Part shown: one piece after another, positions 34,017 to 41,785 of the stretch
How positions within the stretch are numbered: position 1 is the first letter of the stretch
Layout: each line of letters starts with the position of its first letter
Source of the DNA: Paenibacillus sp. J23TS9
Lineage (GTDB): Bacteria > Bacillota > Bacilli > Paenibacillales > Paenibacillaceae
Assembly: GCF_018403225.1 (NCBI RefSeq)
Contig: NZ_BOSG01000001.1
Location: 2,666,001-2,730,000, forward strand
Direction: 5' to 3'
Length of the DNA: 64,000 nt
Position numbers and translations under genes: made by a program
The notes under the pieces: generated by a model
What the model was told of the DNA's origin: nothing
Databases searched by the model: none
What the model saw: only the letters and a program-made list of their open reading frames with translations

Positions 34017-34888
34017 CCAAAATCCTTTAACTTCGTCTAGTATTTGAGCCGCAGGGGTTATTGTGGCATCAAAGATCGTTTTTCCTGTTTTTCTTAAGTA
34101 ATATTGGATTATATAATATCCGCAAGCGTAGCCGGCGCTGTAAGGCATATTGACCGGTTTAAAGTTCTGAAGTTCTGCGATTTCGTCACCGTAAAGATAC
34201 GGGGCAAATTGATCAACCCCCGTTAATTGCAATTGCTCTCGGAGCACGGGCTTAATGCGCCTGTTAAGTGTTTCTGCATTTGTTTTCGTTATCCAAGGGC
34301 CAAGCCATTCTTCTCCAAACATGAACGTAGCAAAGTTTTCAGCTAATCCTTCAATTACAATGAGCTCACCTAAATTAACGGTGTGATCCCACTGAATAAA
34401 TTGATATCGCACATTATGGTTGCATTCATGCGCCAGCGCAGCCTTCATTCGAGGAATCGTATACTCATTTGGCAAGAGTGTACCCCAGATAAACCCGGGA
34501 ATGCCTCCAAAGCCGCTATATCCTTAGTTTATAGTTAAGGCACGGTTTTCCGGATTCCCTAGTTGAATGGTAAACAAATATTCAGATACGGGGAGACTTA
34601 TTTCATGTTCTATAAATAGACGAAGGCTTTTCCTTACAGCGTGCTCACACTCTAACCAAAAAGAATCTGACGAAATCAACTCTACCTCAGGTGAAATCTG
34701 CTGGGTAATCTGATCAGGGGATCGATGCATGATACTATTAAACGTAAAACAACGTCAAAACCATTCGCCTCTTCAGCTCTAAAAGGGATCTGTTGAATTT
34801 GCCATTGTTTCATAAAAGGAGCCATCATTTCGTTTCTGAATAATACAAGCTTTTCCTCGGGCGAAGCTTGGGCAACTTTTTGATACTC
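34017..34888 (-). pseudogene. broken DUF2268 (YjaZ-like) zinc protease domain
   Basis: Fragments of a DUF2268 putative zinc protease in order: SPEEKLVLFRNEMMAPFMKQ, then after a frameshift near 34740 HRSPDQITQQISPEVELISS, then GNPENRALTIN followed by a TAA (34524-34526) in frame with GYSGFGGIPGFIWGTLLPNE. The zinc motif HECNH is present in ALAHECNHNVRYQF. The C-terminal ILDEVKGFW runs without a stop into the MerR HTH. The N-terminal few residues and start codon are missing. Two lesions plus no start mean no intact product. Confidence 0.75.
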
Positions 34889-34907
34889 CTAGTCGTTTAT
34901 AGTGAGA

Positions 34908-34938
34908 ATTATGCACTATGACCTAACGTCATAGTCAA
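34908..34938 (-). promoter_or_regulatory. MerR-type promoter with 19-bp spacer and dyad
   Basis: On the minus strand TTGACT, 19 bp, CATAAT. Most of the spacer is the dyad ACTATGAC-GTTAG-GTCATAGT. A spacer of 19 bp with the dyad inside it is the hallmark of promoters activated by MerR-family proteins. It reads into the DUF2268-MerR-TipAS remnant, with AGGAG about 25 bp downstream. Confidence 0.75.
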
Positions 34939-35094
34939 GTACCTTGAATGTATTACTTTGGCTTCCTACATCTTCAACGCTTACTCTAATGTAACGTTGA
35001 GGGATATGGTATGGACACATGTACTCCTATATACTTATTACACATCTATGGATAAATTCAATTTGATATCTTTCATCGAGAGGGTGTTGTTATT

Positions 35095-35517
35095 TTGATT
35101 AGAAAAGCGTTTCTAAGCGATTCCCAAGAGATCGCTAGGCTTTCAAGGCAATTGGGCTATCCAGTGAATGTCTCCCAACTTGAAGAGAGACTCCAATATA
35201 TGTCTAACCACAACGACCATATTGTTTATGTGATGGAATCAAACCATGTTTTGTCCGGATGGATTCATGCAAATGTACGATTCTTAATCGAATCGCCACC
35301 ATTTGTTGAGATTGCTGGACTTGTCGTAGACATTGCCTTTCGAGGAAATGGGATTGGCAAACAATTAGTACAAGCATGTGAGCAATGGGCAGCAGAATCC
35401 GGATTCACAAAAATTAGGGTGCGTACCAATCAGACTAGATCAGAAGCCGTCCAATTCTATAATCGAATTGGTTTTACAATTAAAAAATCGCAGCATGTAC
35501 TCGATAAAGAAATTTAG
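35095..35517 (+). CDS. GNAT family N-acetyltransferase
   Basis: A 140-residue acetyltransferase: MIRKAFLSDSQEIARLSRQL at the start, acetyl-CoA loop VDIAFRGNGIGKQLVQACEQ and RSEAVQFYNRIGF near the end. The start is TTG 35095, about 10 nt after GAGAGGG. Size and layout fit small-molecule (for example aminoglycoside or polyamine) GNATs; the substrate is unknown. AT-rich like its neighbours. It is divergent from the MerR-type promoter. Confidence 0.83.
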   Translation: MIRKAFLSDSQEIARLSRQLGYPVNVSQLEERLQYMSNHNDHIVYVMESNHVLSGWIHANVRFLIESPPFVEIAGLVVDIAFRGNGIGKQLVQACEQWAAESGFTKIRVRTNQTRSEAVQFYNRIGFTIKKSQHVLDKEI

Positions 35518-35687
35518 TGATCGACACCACTCTTTGCTTTTTGGTGGCAAAAATAACCTGAAACTCGCGAAAAATCAGTGTCAATATTCTCTTTCATTTC
35601 CCCATTCAACTGCCGTCGTTAGTTTTGAAAAACTAACTTAAATCGTCGAAATGCTATGGAGAGAATCCAATGAACAGAAGCGTGAAG

Positions 35688-35960
35688 TTAGAATAAAAAT
35701 AGTAAGTGTTTGTTTTCTTTCATCTTCTTTATAAATTTAACGATTCCTCGAATCATAATTATTGATAAAATGATAATAATGACTGGAGCAATTTCTAAAA
35801 TAAAAACAGGAACTAATGCTGATAATGAAACGAAAATCTCGTAAATAAAAAAATAATCAACTATTCCAGCAACTACTAGAGACATTACAATGAATTGAAA
35901 TTTCTGATAATAATAACTAAGCCTATAATAGGCTCTTCTTAAGTAATCAAAAGCTTTCAT
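35688..35960 (-). CDS. small two-helix membrane protein
   Basis: A 90-residue hypothetical protein: basic, Tyr-rich N-terminus (MKAFDYLRRAYYRLSYYYQK), two membrane segments (FIVMSLVVAGIVDYFFIYEI and VFILEIAPVIIIILSIIMI) and a basic tail. GAGGTGAAGT before the ATG supports translation. No family recognised. Very AT-rich. Confidence 0.65.
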   Translation of the reverse strand: MKAFDYLRRAYYRLSYYYQKFQFIVMSLVVAGIVDYFFIYEIFVSLSALVPVFILEIAPVIIIILSIIMIRGIVKFIKKMKENKHLLFLF

Positions 35961-36141
35961 ACTTCACCTCAATGCAATTTATTTACAATATGCTACGATT
36001 ATGTTTAAAAATGGTTTCAGGTGTTTGTGTAATTGTGTATATTGATTAATTTAATTTGCGAACCTCGCAAATAATTCCATACTTGGAGTTATTCGTGAAG
36101 CATTTAAACTAAACGGCACGTTAGCTTAATGGATGAACCGC

Positions 36142-36182
36142 AATAGCCCCTCAGAACGATCGATAAGTTCTGAGGGGCTATT
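36142..36182. repeat. 16-bp perfect inverted repeat
   Basis: AATAGCCCCTCAGAAC, loop GATCGATAA, GTTCTGAGGGGCTATT. The hairpin is very stable but is followed by ATTAATTG, not a T run. It lies in the 317-bp gap before the methyltransferase stop and could be a processing or termination structure for both convergent sides. Nothing else was recognised in the gap. Confidence 0.6.
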
Positions 36183-36277
36183 AATTGTGTCACATCATAT
36201 CCAATATTGTGTTTTGCATAACTTTAAGTCGTAAACATTGTCAATTAATAACACCTAAGGGCTGCTTTTGCACATGC

Positions 36278-36994
36278 TTATTGTATTTTTTGAGCGACAA
36301 AGGTGATCAGATTGCATCTGAAGTCAATATGGCGCCCGTCCTTTTCCTCTTCTATGCTTTGCGGAACGACTTGCTTGATGAGGACATTCCACTCCTCATA
36401 GCTTCGATCGAGCAGCTCCATGGCTTGCTTTTGCGGAATATTCAGTTCGATTAAGCCCTCAGTGCTTTTACCGGTCTTCCGGTCCACTTCTTCCACGTCG
36501 GTGCTCATCGTAATACAGTGGATTCCACCCAGCTTGGTACCTTTTCTCATAGCCGTTAACGTATCCTCCAGCGCTGCCATGGATGAAGTGTGCTCGAGAC
36601 AGGAGCAGGCAAGAATATAATCATAAGCATCCTCTGCTATAGCAAAATGCTCCACATCTGCTGCTTCCGCTTCAACCAAATGATCAACACCGAATTCAGC
36701 AGCGTTGCTCTTCAACATGTCTGCCGCATCCTCCAGCAGATCCACTCCTTTTACCTTGCTTAAAGAACCTTTCAATCGTTCAGCTACCGGAATCGTGTTG
36801 CGGCCTACACCACAGCCCAGGTCCAGTACCATCAAATCCTCCTTATGCAAAAGCAAGCGCTCCAGCATTTCCATGACTACCGGTCCCGGTTCCGACATCC
36901 AGGTTCCATCTTCAAAAACATCATTATCCTCGTAAAAGCGCTGATGATAGTCGGCTTCTGACTTTCTTGCCGCTTCAAAATGTTCGCTATTCAT
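36278..36994 (-). CDS. class I SAM-dependent methyltransferase
   Basis: A 238-residue Rossmann methyltransferase with motif I VLDLGCGVGRNTIPVAERL, acidic strand end VKGVDLLEDA, motif IV YDYILACSCLEHT, the pattern of small-molecule (UbiE/tellurite-resistance-like) enzymes. The substrate is unknown. The start is ATG 36994 (MNSEHFEAAR), 7 nt after AGGAGG; a closer ATG at 37000 and the frame to 37081 are less suited. Downstream relation to the zinc-ribbon gene: same strand, 97 bp apart. Confidence 0.85.
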   Translation of the reverse strand: MNSEHFEAARKSEADYHQRFYEDNDVFEDGTWMSEPGPVVMEMLERLLLHKEDLMVLDLGCGVGRNTIPVAERLKGSLSKVKGVDLLEDAADMLKSNAAEFGVDHLVEAEAADVEHFAIAEDAYDYILACSCLEHTSSMAALEDTLTAMRKGTKLGGIHCITMSTDVEEVDRKTGKSTEGLIELNIPQKQAMELLDRSYEEWNVLIKQVVPQSIEEEKDGRHIDFRCNLITFVAQKIQ

Positions 36995-37091
36995 ATGCAT
37001 ACCTCCTGGCCATCCGTTATAGACTACTAGAGATATACCCATTTTGAAGGACAATTCAATCGCGAAATACGCTGAACCCAATTTCCAGATT

Positions 37092-37481
37092 TTAATGGGA
37101 CAATAAAGGAATAAACAGCACCCGGATCGCCCAAATAATCAAACTGACGAGCAGAATGAATTTTCCGGTTTCACGCTTGTCCTTATCTTCGCTGAATGCT
37201 ATAACCCCACCGACGATCATTCCGACAAAGGGATACAGAATCGTCGCTATCAACAGCATCGTCATAAGCCAGCCGTATCCGTTTAAGATCGAAAAGCGGG
37301 TTACAGGCTGAGAATACTCGTGGCTCGATGCTTCTATTTTTTTATCTTCCGTGTCCGGACGCGTGCTGGATTTCAAGGTCTGAACCGTCCTGACCTGCTT
37401 CAGTGAAGCTCCGCATACTCCGCAGATTTCGGCTGTCTCCGGATTGGATTCGCCGCAGTGAGGACATATCTTCACAGACAT
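37092..37481 (-). CDS. zinc-ribbon membrane protein
   Basis: A 129-residue protein with a double-CxxC zinc ribbon at the N-terminus (CPHCGESNPETAEICGVCG) and two membrane segments in the C-terminal half (LMTMLLIATILYPFVGMIVG, and FILLVSLIIWAIRVLFIPLL). The start ATG 37481 has GGGAGGGGAAACCA upstream. Function unknown; such proteins are common and poorly studied in Paenibacillus. Confidence 0.75.
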   Translation of the reverse strand: MSVKICPHCGESNPETAEICGVCGASLKQVRTVQTLKSSTRPDTEDKKIEASSHEYSQPVTRFSILNGYGWLMTMLLIATILYPFVGMIVGGVIAFSEDKDKRETGKFILLVSLIIWAIRVLFIPLLSH

Positions 37482-37643
37482 TGGTTTCCCCTCCCAACTT
37501 CCATTCATTCCCTTTATTATATAAGAAAAAGCTATATCCGTATAATAACGCAGAAGACAGACTGCTTCATAAGAGATGCTTTCCTTATGAAAATAGAATG
37601 ACCAAAGCTATTATTGACTTTGTCTGGCAGGAGGGGTGTATCA

Positions 37644-38882
37644 CTACTGCTTAAATTTCTGCAGGACAATGACGGCGTTATGTCCCCCAAAACCAAAGGA
37701 ATTGGATATGGCGATGTTAATATCTTTCTCCCGGGCTACGTTCGGTACAACATCCAGATCGCATTCCGGATCACGCACCTCCTGGTTGATGGTTGGAGGA
37801 ATTCGTCCTTCCTGAATCATCTGTACCAGCGCGATGGCTTCCGCTCCGCCGGCAGCTCCAAACATATGACCCAGCATTGATTTGTTAGCCGTTACCGGGA
37901 TACGGTAGGCATCTTCTCCAAACAGCCTCTTGATGGCCACCATTTCAGAACGGTCACCAACCTGTGTGCTCGTCGCATGCGCACTGATAACATCCACCTG
38001 TTCAGGCTCAACACCCGCTTCCTGGAGCGCCAGCTTCATTGCCTGATATGCTCCTCTTCCTTCAGGATGGGAAGCAACCATATGATAGGCATCGGATGAA
38101 GCACCGTATCCGGTCACCTCCGCATAAATACGGGCTCCACGTTTTCTTGCATGGGTCAAGCTCTCCAATACAAGGATACCGGCACCTTCTGCCATTACAA
38201 AACCTTCACGGCCTGCATCGAAAGGACGGCTGGCCAGCGCAGGATCTCCATCCCAAGTGGAGAGTGCGGTAGCATTCCCGAAGCTGGCCATCGAAATTTC
38301 CGTGATTGCCGCTTCGGCTCCCCCCGCGATAATGACATCGGCTCCGCCGGAGCGGATGAGCCTGAACGCTTCCCCGATCGCCGTATTGCCGATTGAACAT
38401 GCCGTTACCGGCGAAAGAGTCGGGCCTTGCGCGCCTGTATGGATGCTGATCATCGAAGCAGCCATATTGGAGATCATCATCGGCACGAGCAGAGGGCTGA
38501 TCCGGGATGCCCCCCGTGTGCGCAGCAGCTCTCCTTGTTCCATCAATGTGGAGATTCCACCGATGCCGGAGCCGACATATACACCCATTCTTTCTTTGTC
38601 CACCTGATCAAGAGCAAGACCTGCATTCTGAATTGCATCTTCAGCTGCAGCCATTGCAAAATGGCAGAAGCGATCCATGCGCCGGGCCTCTTTTCTGCCG
38701 AAACGTCCGTCCGCATCAAAATCACGTACCACACCTGCCATATGCGTTTTCATATGAGAAGTATCCCAGGAATCAATCCGTGAGATCCCTGACTTTCCCT
38801 GCAGCATCGCATTCCAAAAGGTTGAAACATCGTTGCCCAGCGGCGAGACCAACCCCGTGCCTGTAATCACAACTCTCTCCAT
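37644..38882 (-). CDS. beta-ketoacyl-ACP synthase II-type (FabF paralogue)
   Basis: Thiolase-fold condensing enzyme that elongates acyl-ACP with malonyl-ACP. 412 aa with Cys162 in VTACSIGNTA, His302 in SAHATSTQVGD and His339 in KSMLGHMFGAAGG. The canonical motifs in housekeeping FabF are TACATG and AHGTST, so this copy differs in both active-site loops (ACSIG, AHATS). It is separate from the fab operon at 1-4.5 kb and divergent from an MmyB-type regulator 143 bp away. It may adjust acyl chains under special conditions or act in another lipid pathway; an essential FabF role cannot be excluded, as the window ends within acpP. Confidence 0.85.
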   Translation of the reverse strand: MERVVITGTGLVSPLGNDVSTFWNAMLQGKSGISRIDSWDTSHMKTHMAGVVRDFDADGRFGRKEARRMDRFCHFAMAAAEDAIQNAGLALDQVDKERMGVYVGSGIGGISTLMEQGELLRTRGASRISPLLVPMMISNMAASMISIHTGAQGPTLSPVTACSIGNTAIGEAFRLIRSGGADVIIAGGAEAAITEISMASFGNATALSTWDGDPALASRPFDAGREGFVMAEGAGILVLESLTHARKRGARIYAEVTGYGASSDAYHMVASHPEGRGAYQAMKLALQEAGVEPEQVDVISAHATSTQVGDRSEMVAIKRLFGEDAYRIPVTANKSMLGHMFGAAGGAEAIALVQMIQEGRIPPTINQEVRDPECDLDVVPNVAREKDINIAISNSFGFGGHNAVIVLQKFKQ

Positions 38883-38942
38883 AATCTTGTTCCTCCCTTT
38901 ACATTTCTGATATGGTAATATCTTTTCATAGCTGTTATCCTA

Positions 38943-38979
38943 TTACAAGTTGTTGTTTATCCTAGTATAATGAATACTA
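38943..38979 (+). promoter_or_regulatory. promoter and dyad of the MmyB-type regulator
   Basis: TTACAA, 17 bp, TATAAT (38966-38971) on the plus strand, with the dyad TAGTAT-5 bp-ATACTA (38963-38979) lying over the -10. A repressor bound there would block the regulator's own promoter and could affect the divergent ketosynthase gene. Confidence 0.5.
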
Positions 38980-39025
38980 TGCTGAGCATTCGGTTTATTT
39001 TCAGAAGGAAAGGTGGCCATATTTC

Positions 39026-39880
39026 ATGAACCGCGATACCCGCTTACAGGCGCTTTCCACTTTTCTCACATCCCAGCGCGCCAAAATCCAACCAGAATCT
39101 GTTGGCCTGCCCCCCGGAGGCCGCAGGCGCACACCCGGGCTTCGCAGAGAGGAAGTTGCCCAGCTCGCTGGAGTCAGCAATACTTGGTATACCTGGCTGG
39201 AACAAGGAAGGGATATCAATGTATCATCCTCTGTGCTGGATTGTATCGCCTCGGCGCTCCGGCTGACCTCTGATGAAAGGAAGTATTTATTTTCACTCGC
39301 CATGGAGGCTCCTTCTGGAGCGGGACTGATTCAGCTGGAAGAACCTCAGATCAGCGCTTCCTTGCAAAAAATTGTGGACGAGCTTCATTACTGCCCTACG
39401 ATCATTTCCGACCGTCACTGTCAGATTGTAGGATGGAACCAGGCCGCATCCCATGTATTTCTTGAATTCGACCGGATTCCCGCAGAGCAGCGGAATATGA
39501 TCCGTCTCCTCTTTACCCGTAAGGAGTTCCGCCGATTAGCCGTTAACTGGGAGCATTTTGTGATGGGCTTTCTCTCCATTTTCCGCTCCTATTACGGACA
39601 ATATGTGGAGGATGCCTGGTATGAACAGTTTTTACGCGAAATGGAACAGGTTGATCATGAATTTCTGCCTTTATGGAAGCATTGTCAGGTGAGCAGCGCA
39701 CCCGAGGTTGTCATCGAATTCCGGCATGCCAAAATGGGAAAGATGCTTTTCGATTTGACTTCGTTGCAGGTTCAGGGCAGTGCTGACCTCCGCTGCAGTA
39801 TTTATACACCTGCGGCAGGCTCTTCAACAGAAGCCAAGCTCAAACAGCTGATGAGTAAAACAGCGGATTCCGTAAACTAA
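39026..39880 (+). CDS. XRE family regulator with MmyB-type ligand-binding domain
   Basis: Transcription factor with an N-terminal helix-turn-helix (RTPGLRREEVAQLAGVSNTW, about 35-55, preceded by the tell-tale PPGGRRR) and a PAS-like C-terminal MmyB/MltR ligand domain (about 100-270; ISDRHCQIVGWNQAA, EFRHAKMGKMLFDLTSLQVQ). A structure of this domain family has been reported with a fatty acid bound. Divergence from a ketosynthase gene makes a lipid signal plausible here, which is inference. 284 aa; AAAGGTGG lies 9 nt before the ATG. Confidence 0.87.
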   Translation: MNRDTRLQALSTFLTSQRAKIQPESVGLPPGGRRRTPGLRREEVAQLAGVSNTWYTWLEQGRDINVSSSVLDCIASALRLTSDERKYLFSLAMEAPSGAGLIQLEEPQISASLQKIVDELHYCPTIISDRHCQIVGWNQAASHVFLEFDRIPAEQRNMIRLLFTRKEFRRLAVNWEHFVMGFLSIFRSYYGQYVEDAWYEQFLREMEQVDHEFLPLWKHCQVSSAPEVVIEFRHAKMGKMLFDLTSLQVQGSADLRCSIYTPAAGSSTEAKLKQLMSKTADSVN

Positions 39881-39900
39881 TAACTTGGGGAGGATGAACC

Positions 39901-40200
39901 ATGGCGTTTGGCATTAACCGGCAGGAACTTAATGAGTGGAAAAAGACAGTCGAACGGGGGGAAATCGCGTATTTAACCCATTACTGGCTGGATCCGCGAT
40001 TTCCCGGCATCACGACCGTAACCAAGGTTGGATGTTCGGATCTGCAGCGTCTGATATTATGGTGTGAACAGCATGATCTGCCCTCCCGTTATATACACAA
40101 CCGCTATCCCTTTCCTCATTTTGATCTCATTGGACCAAGGCAAAAGGAGATTCTGTTCCAGGAAGGACAAGAGGATCAGGTGCAGCGTTTCAAGCTATAG
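39901..40200 (+). CDS. YneQ-like conserved small protein
   Basis: A 99-residue soluble protein that starts MAFGINRQELNEWKKTVERG and has LTHYWLDPRFPGITTVTKVG and the tail YPFPHFDLIGPRQKEILFQE. This matches the small conserved Bacillus family I know as YneQ, without known function. GGGGAGGATGAACC precedes the ATG, 20 bp after the regulator stop, so the two may be co-transcribed. A bidirectional terminator follows. Confidence 0.78.
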   Translation: MAFGINRQELNEWKKTVERGEIAYLTHYWLDPRFPGITTVTKVGCSDLQRLILWCEQHDLPSRYIHNRYPFPHFDLIGPRQKEILFQEGQEDQVQRFKL

Positions 40201-40211
40201 AACAAATACGA

Positions 40212-40254
40212 AAAACAGCCCTGTTATCCGCTTGGATGGTCACAGGGCTGTTTT
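40212..40254. terminator. bidirectional terminator
   Basis: AAAACAGCCCTG pairs with CAGGGCTGTTTT; T run on both strands. It ends the YneQ-like gene on the left and the leftward MarR gene at 40296. Confidence 0.88.
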
Positions 40255-40295
40255 GGATTTGATGCACATGCTCAAATATAGAAAACTGTCTATTT

Positions 40296-40763
40296 CTAAT
40301 CGATGGGGCCCATCTTGAAGCTTTCTTCGGCGGAGAGTCCCAGCTTTTTCAGAAGCTCTGCGGCCTGCTTCTTCTCATCCATACTAAGGCCTTCGACGGC
40401 ATGAACAAGCACCTGCTGATGATGCGGGAAAATCTGCTCGAAGAATGCCCGGCCTTCATTCGTCAAATCCGCGAATATTACACGGCGGTCATCCGGGGAT
40501 GCTTTTCGGACAAGCAGATTTTTTTTCTGGAGCTTATCGGCTACATAGGTAATGTTTCCGCTGGAGATCAGCACCTTCTCCCCTATCTTTTGCAAAGGCT
40601 GCGGGCCTTTATGATACAGCAGATCCAGCACGCCAAATTCGGTGGTATTCAGACCATGACTTTGAATATCGCGGGTGGAGTGGGCTACTACCGAATTATA
40701 GGCGCGTGCGAGTACAATAAATAATTCCAGGGACATGTCGTCATTGTTCGTTTTATCTGCCAT
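40296..40763 (-). CDS. MarR family regulator, MhqR-like
   Basis: A 155-residue winged-helix repressor: HGLNTTEFGVLDLLYHKGPQ, recognition region VLISSGNITYVADKLQKKNL and wing ASPDDRRVIFADLTNEG. Sequence and motif order resemble Bacillus MhqR, which controls quinone and azo-compound detoxification; no such enzyme gene is adjacent, so targets may be elsewhere. The start is ATG 40763 with GGAGGTTTCCTGT upstream; the frame extends 23 codons further. A dyad at 40785-40802 suggests autoregulation. There is no Cys in the MhqR-like core, consistent with ligand rather than thiol sensing. Confidence 0.86.
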   Translation of the reverse strand: MADKTNNDDMSLELFIVLARAYNSVVAHSTRDIQSHGLNTTEFGVLDLLYHKGPQPLQKIGEKVLISSGNITYVADKLQKKNLLVRKASPDDRRVIFADLTNEGRAFFEQIFPHHQQVLVHAVEGLSMDEKKQAAELLKKLGLSAEESFKMGPID

Positions 40764-40784
40764 ACAGGAAACCTCCAAACGTAC

Positions 40785-40802
40785 TATCTTAATGCAAAGA
40801 TA
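40785..40802. promoter_or_regulatory. MarR-type operator dyad
   Basis: TATCTT, AATGCA, AAGATA, 22 bp before the start of the MhqR-like gene. It resembles the MhqR box (TATCTC with mirrored GAGATA), supporting autorepression. Confidence 0.6.
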
Positions 40803-40865
40803 ATCTAAAGCTGCGAAATTGTCAATCTCCATTATGTTATAACGCCGGATGAAGGCTTCTCTGAC

Positions 40866-41540
40866 TTATCCTTCGCTCTCCACCACAGTCACGGTCCCGT
40901 CACTTCGACCAATGACGGCGCGGGTCGCAAGTCCGATAAAAAGACCGTTGTCTACTACGCCCGGCAGTGCCAGCAGCGCACGGTGAAGCTCCTTCGGATT
41001 CTCAATAGCACCAAAACGGCAGTCAGCAATATAATTGCCGTTATCCGTCACAAAAATATGCTCATCCTCCGTTCTCAGCATGGGCCTCGCTCCCATCTCC
41101 TCCAGTGAGGCCATCGTCCATTCTTTTGCAAAAGGAACGATCTCGACTGGCAGCGGAAAAGTGCCGAGCTTGTCCACGAATTTGCTTTCATCCGCAATAA
41201 TGATCAATTCCTTACTATGAAAAGCGACAATCTTCTCCCGCAGCAGCGCCCCGCCGCCGCCCTTTATTAAGTGAAGCTCCCGGTCCAGCTCATCAGCACC
41301 ATCAATAGTTAGGTCAAGTCCCTTAAGCCTGTCAAACGGGATTAAAGGAATACCCTGCTCCTGCGCGAGCTTTTCCGAAGCCTTGGAGGTTGCCACTGCC
41401 TGAATCTTCAGTCCTTCACGGACACGCTCACCTATCTTCCGGATTGCCCAATAAGCCGTTGATCCTGTTCCAAGTCCAATGCTCATGCCGTCCTTGACAT
41501 ATTCCACTGCTTTTTCCGCGGCCAGTTGTTTCAGGTTCAT
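40866..41540 (-). CDS. rpiA: ribose-5-phosphate isomerase A
   Basis: Interconverts ribose 5-phosphate and ribulose 5-phosphate in the non-oxidative pentose phosphate pathway. The 224 residues show GLGTGSTAYWAI (substrate loop), DGADELD with the catalytic Asp, IKGGGGALLREKI and ESKFVDKLG, all RpiA hallmarks. The ATG at 41540 (MNLKQLAAEK) was chosen over GTG 41549, as GAGGAG is better spaced. Monocistronic. Confidence 0.95.
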   Translation of the reverse strand: MNLKQLAAEKAVEYVKDGMSIGLGTGSTAYWAIRKIGERVREGLKIQAVATSKASEKLAQEQGIPLIPFDRLKGLDLTIDGADELDRELHLIKGGGGALLREKIVAFHSKELIIIADESKFVDKLGTFPLPVEIVPFAKEWTMASLEEMGARPMLRTEDEHIFVTDNGNYIADCRFGAIENPKELHRALLALPGVVDNGLFIGLATRAVIGRSDGTVTVVESEG

Positions 41541-41662
41541 CCACTCCACGCTCCTCTAATGAGATTTAAGTTCATACACAAGGGATTGTTATGGTTCCTG
41601 CCTATAACCTGCTATAATCAGACATATGATGACAACTCGAAGCAGCACGTCCTGACAGCACA

Positions 41663-41761
41663 GTGCATGATTCTTTGACGGCGCAGCTGCTGCGATTGGA
41701 AGACATGATCAGCATGCTCGAATGGGTGATGAATGATCCGAGTGGCAGCTATCATATGTAA
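41663..41761 (+). CDS. possible 32-codon small protein
   Basis: A GTG-started frame that reads HDSLTAQLLRLEDMISMLEW and ends SGSYHM. Helical, amphipathic composition and codon use look protein-like, and a TATAAT lies 45 bp upstream (41613-41618), but there is no clear ribosome site. It fills the gap between rpiA and the convergent HAD gene. Could be chance. Confidence 0.3.
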   Translation: MHDSLTAQLLRLEDMISMLEWVMNDPSGSYHM

Positions 41762-41785
41762 TGAGGATTAGGCAATACCGCATCT

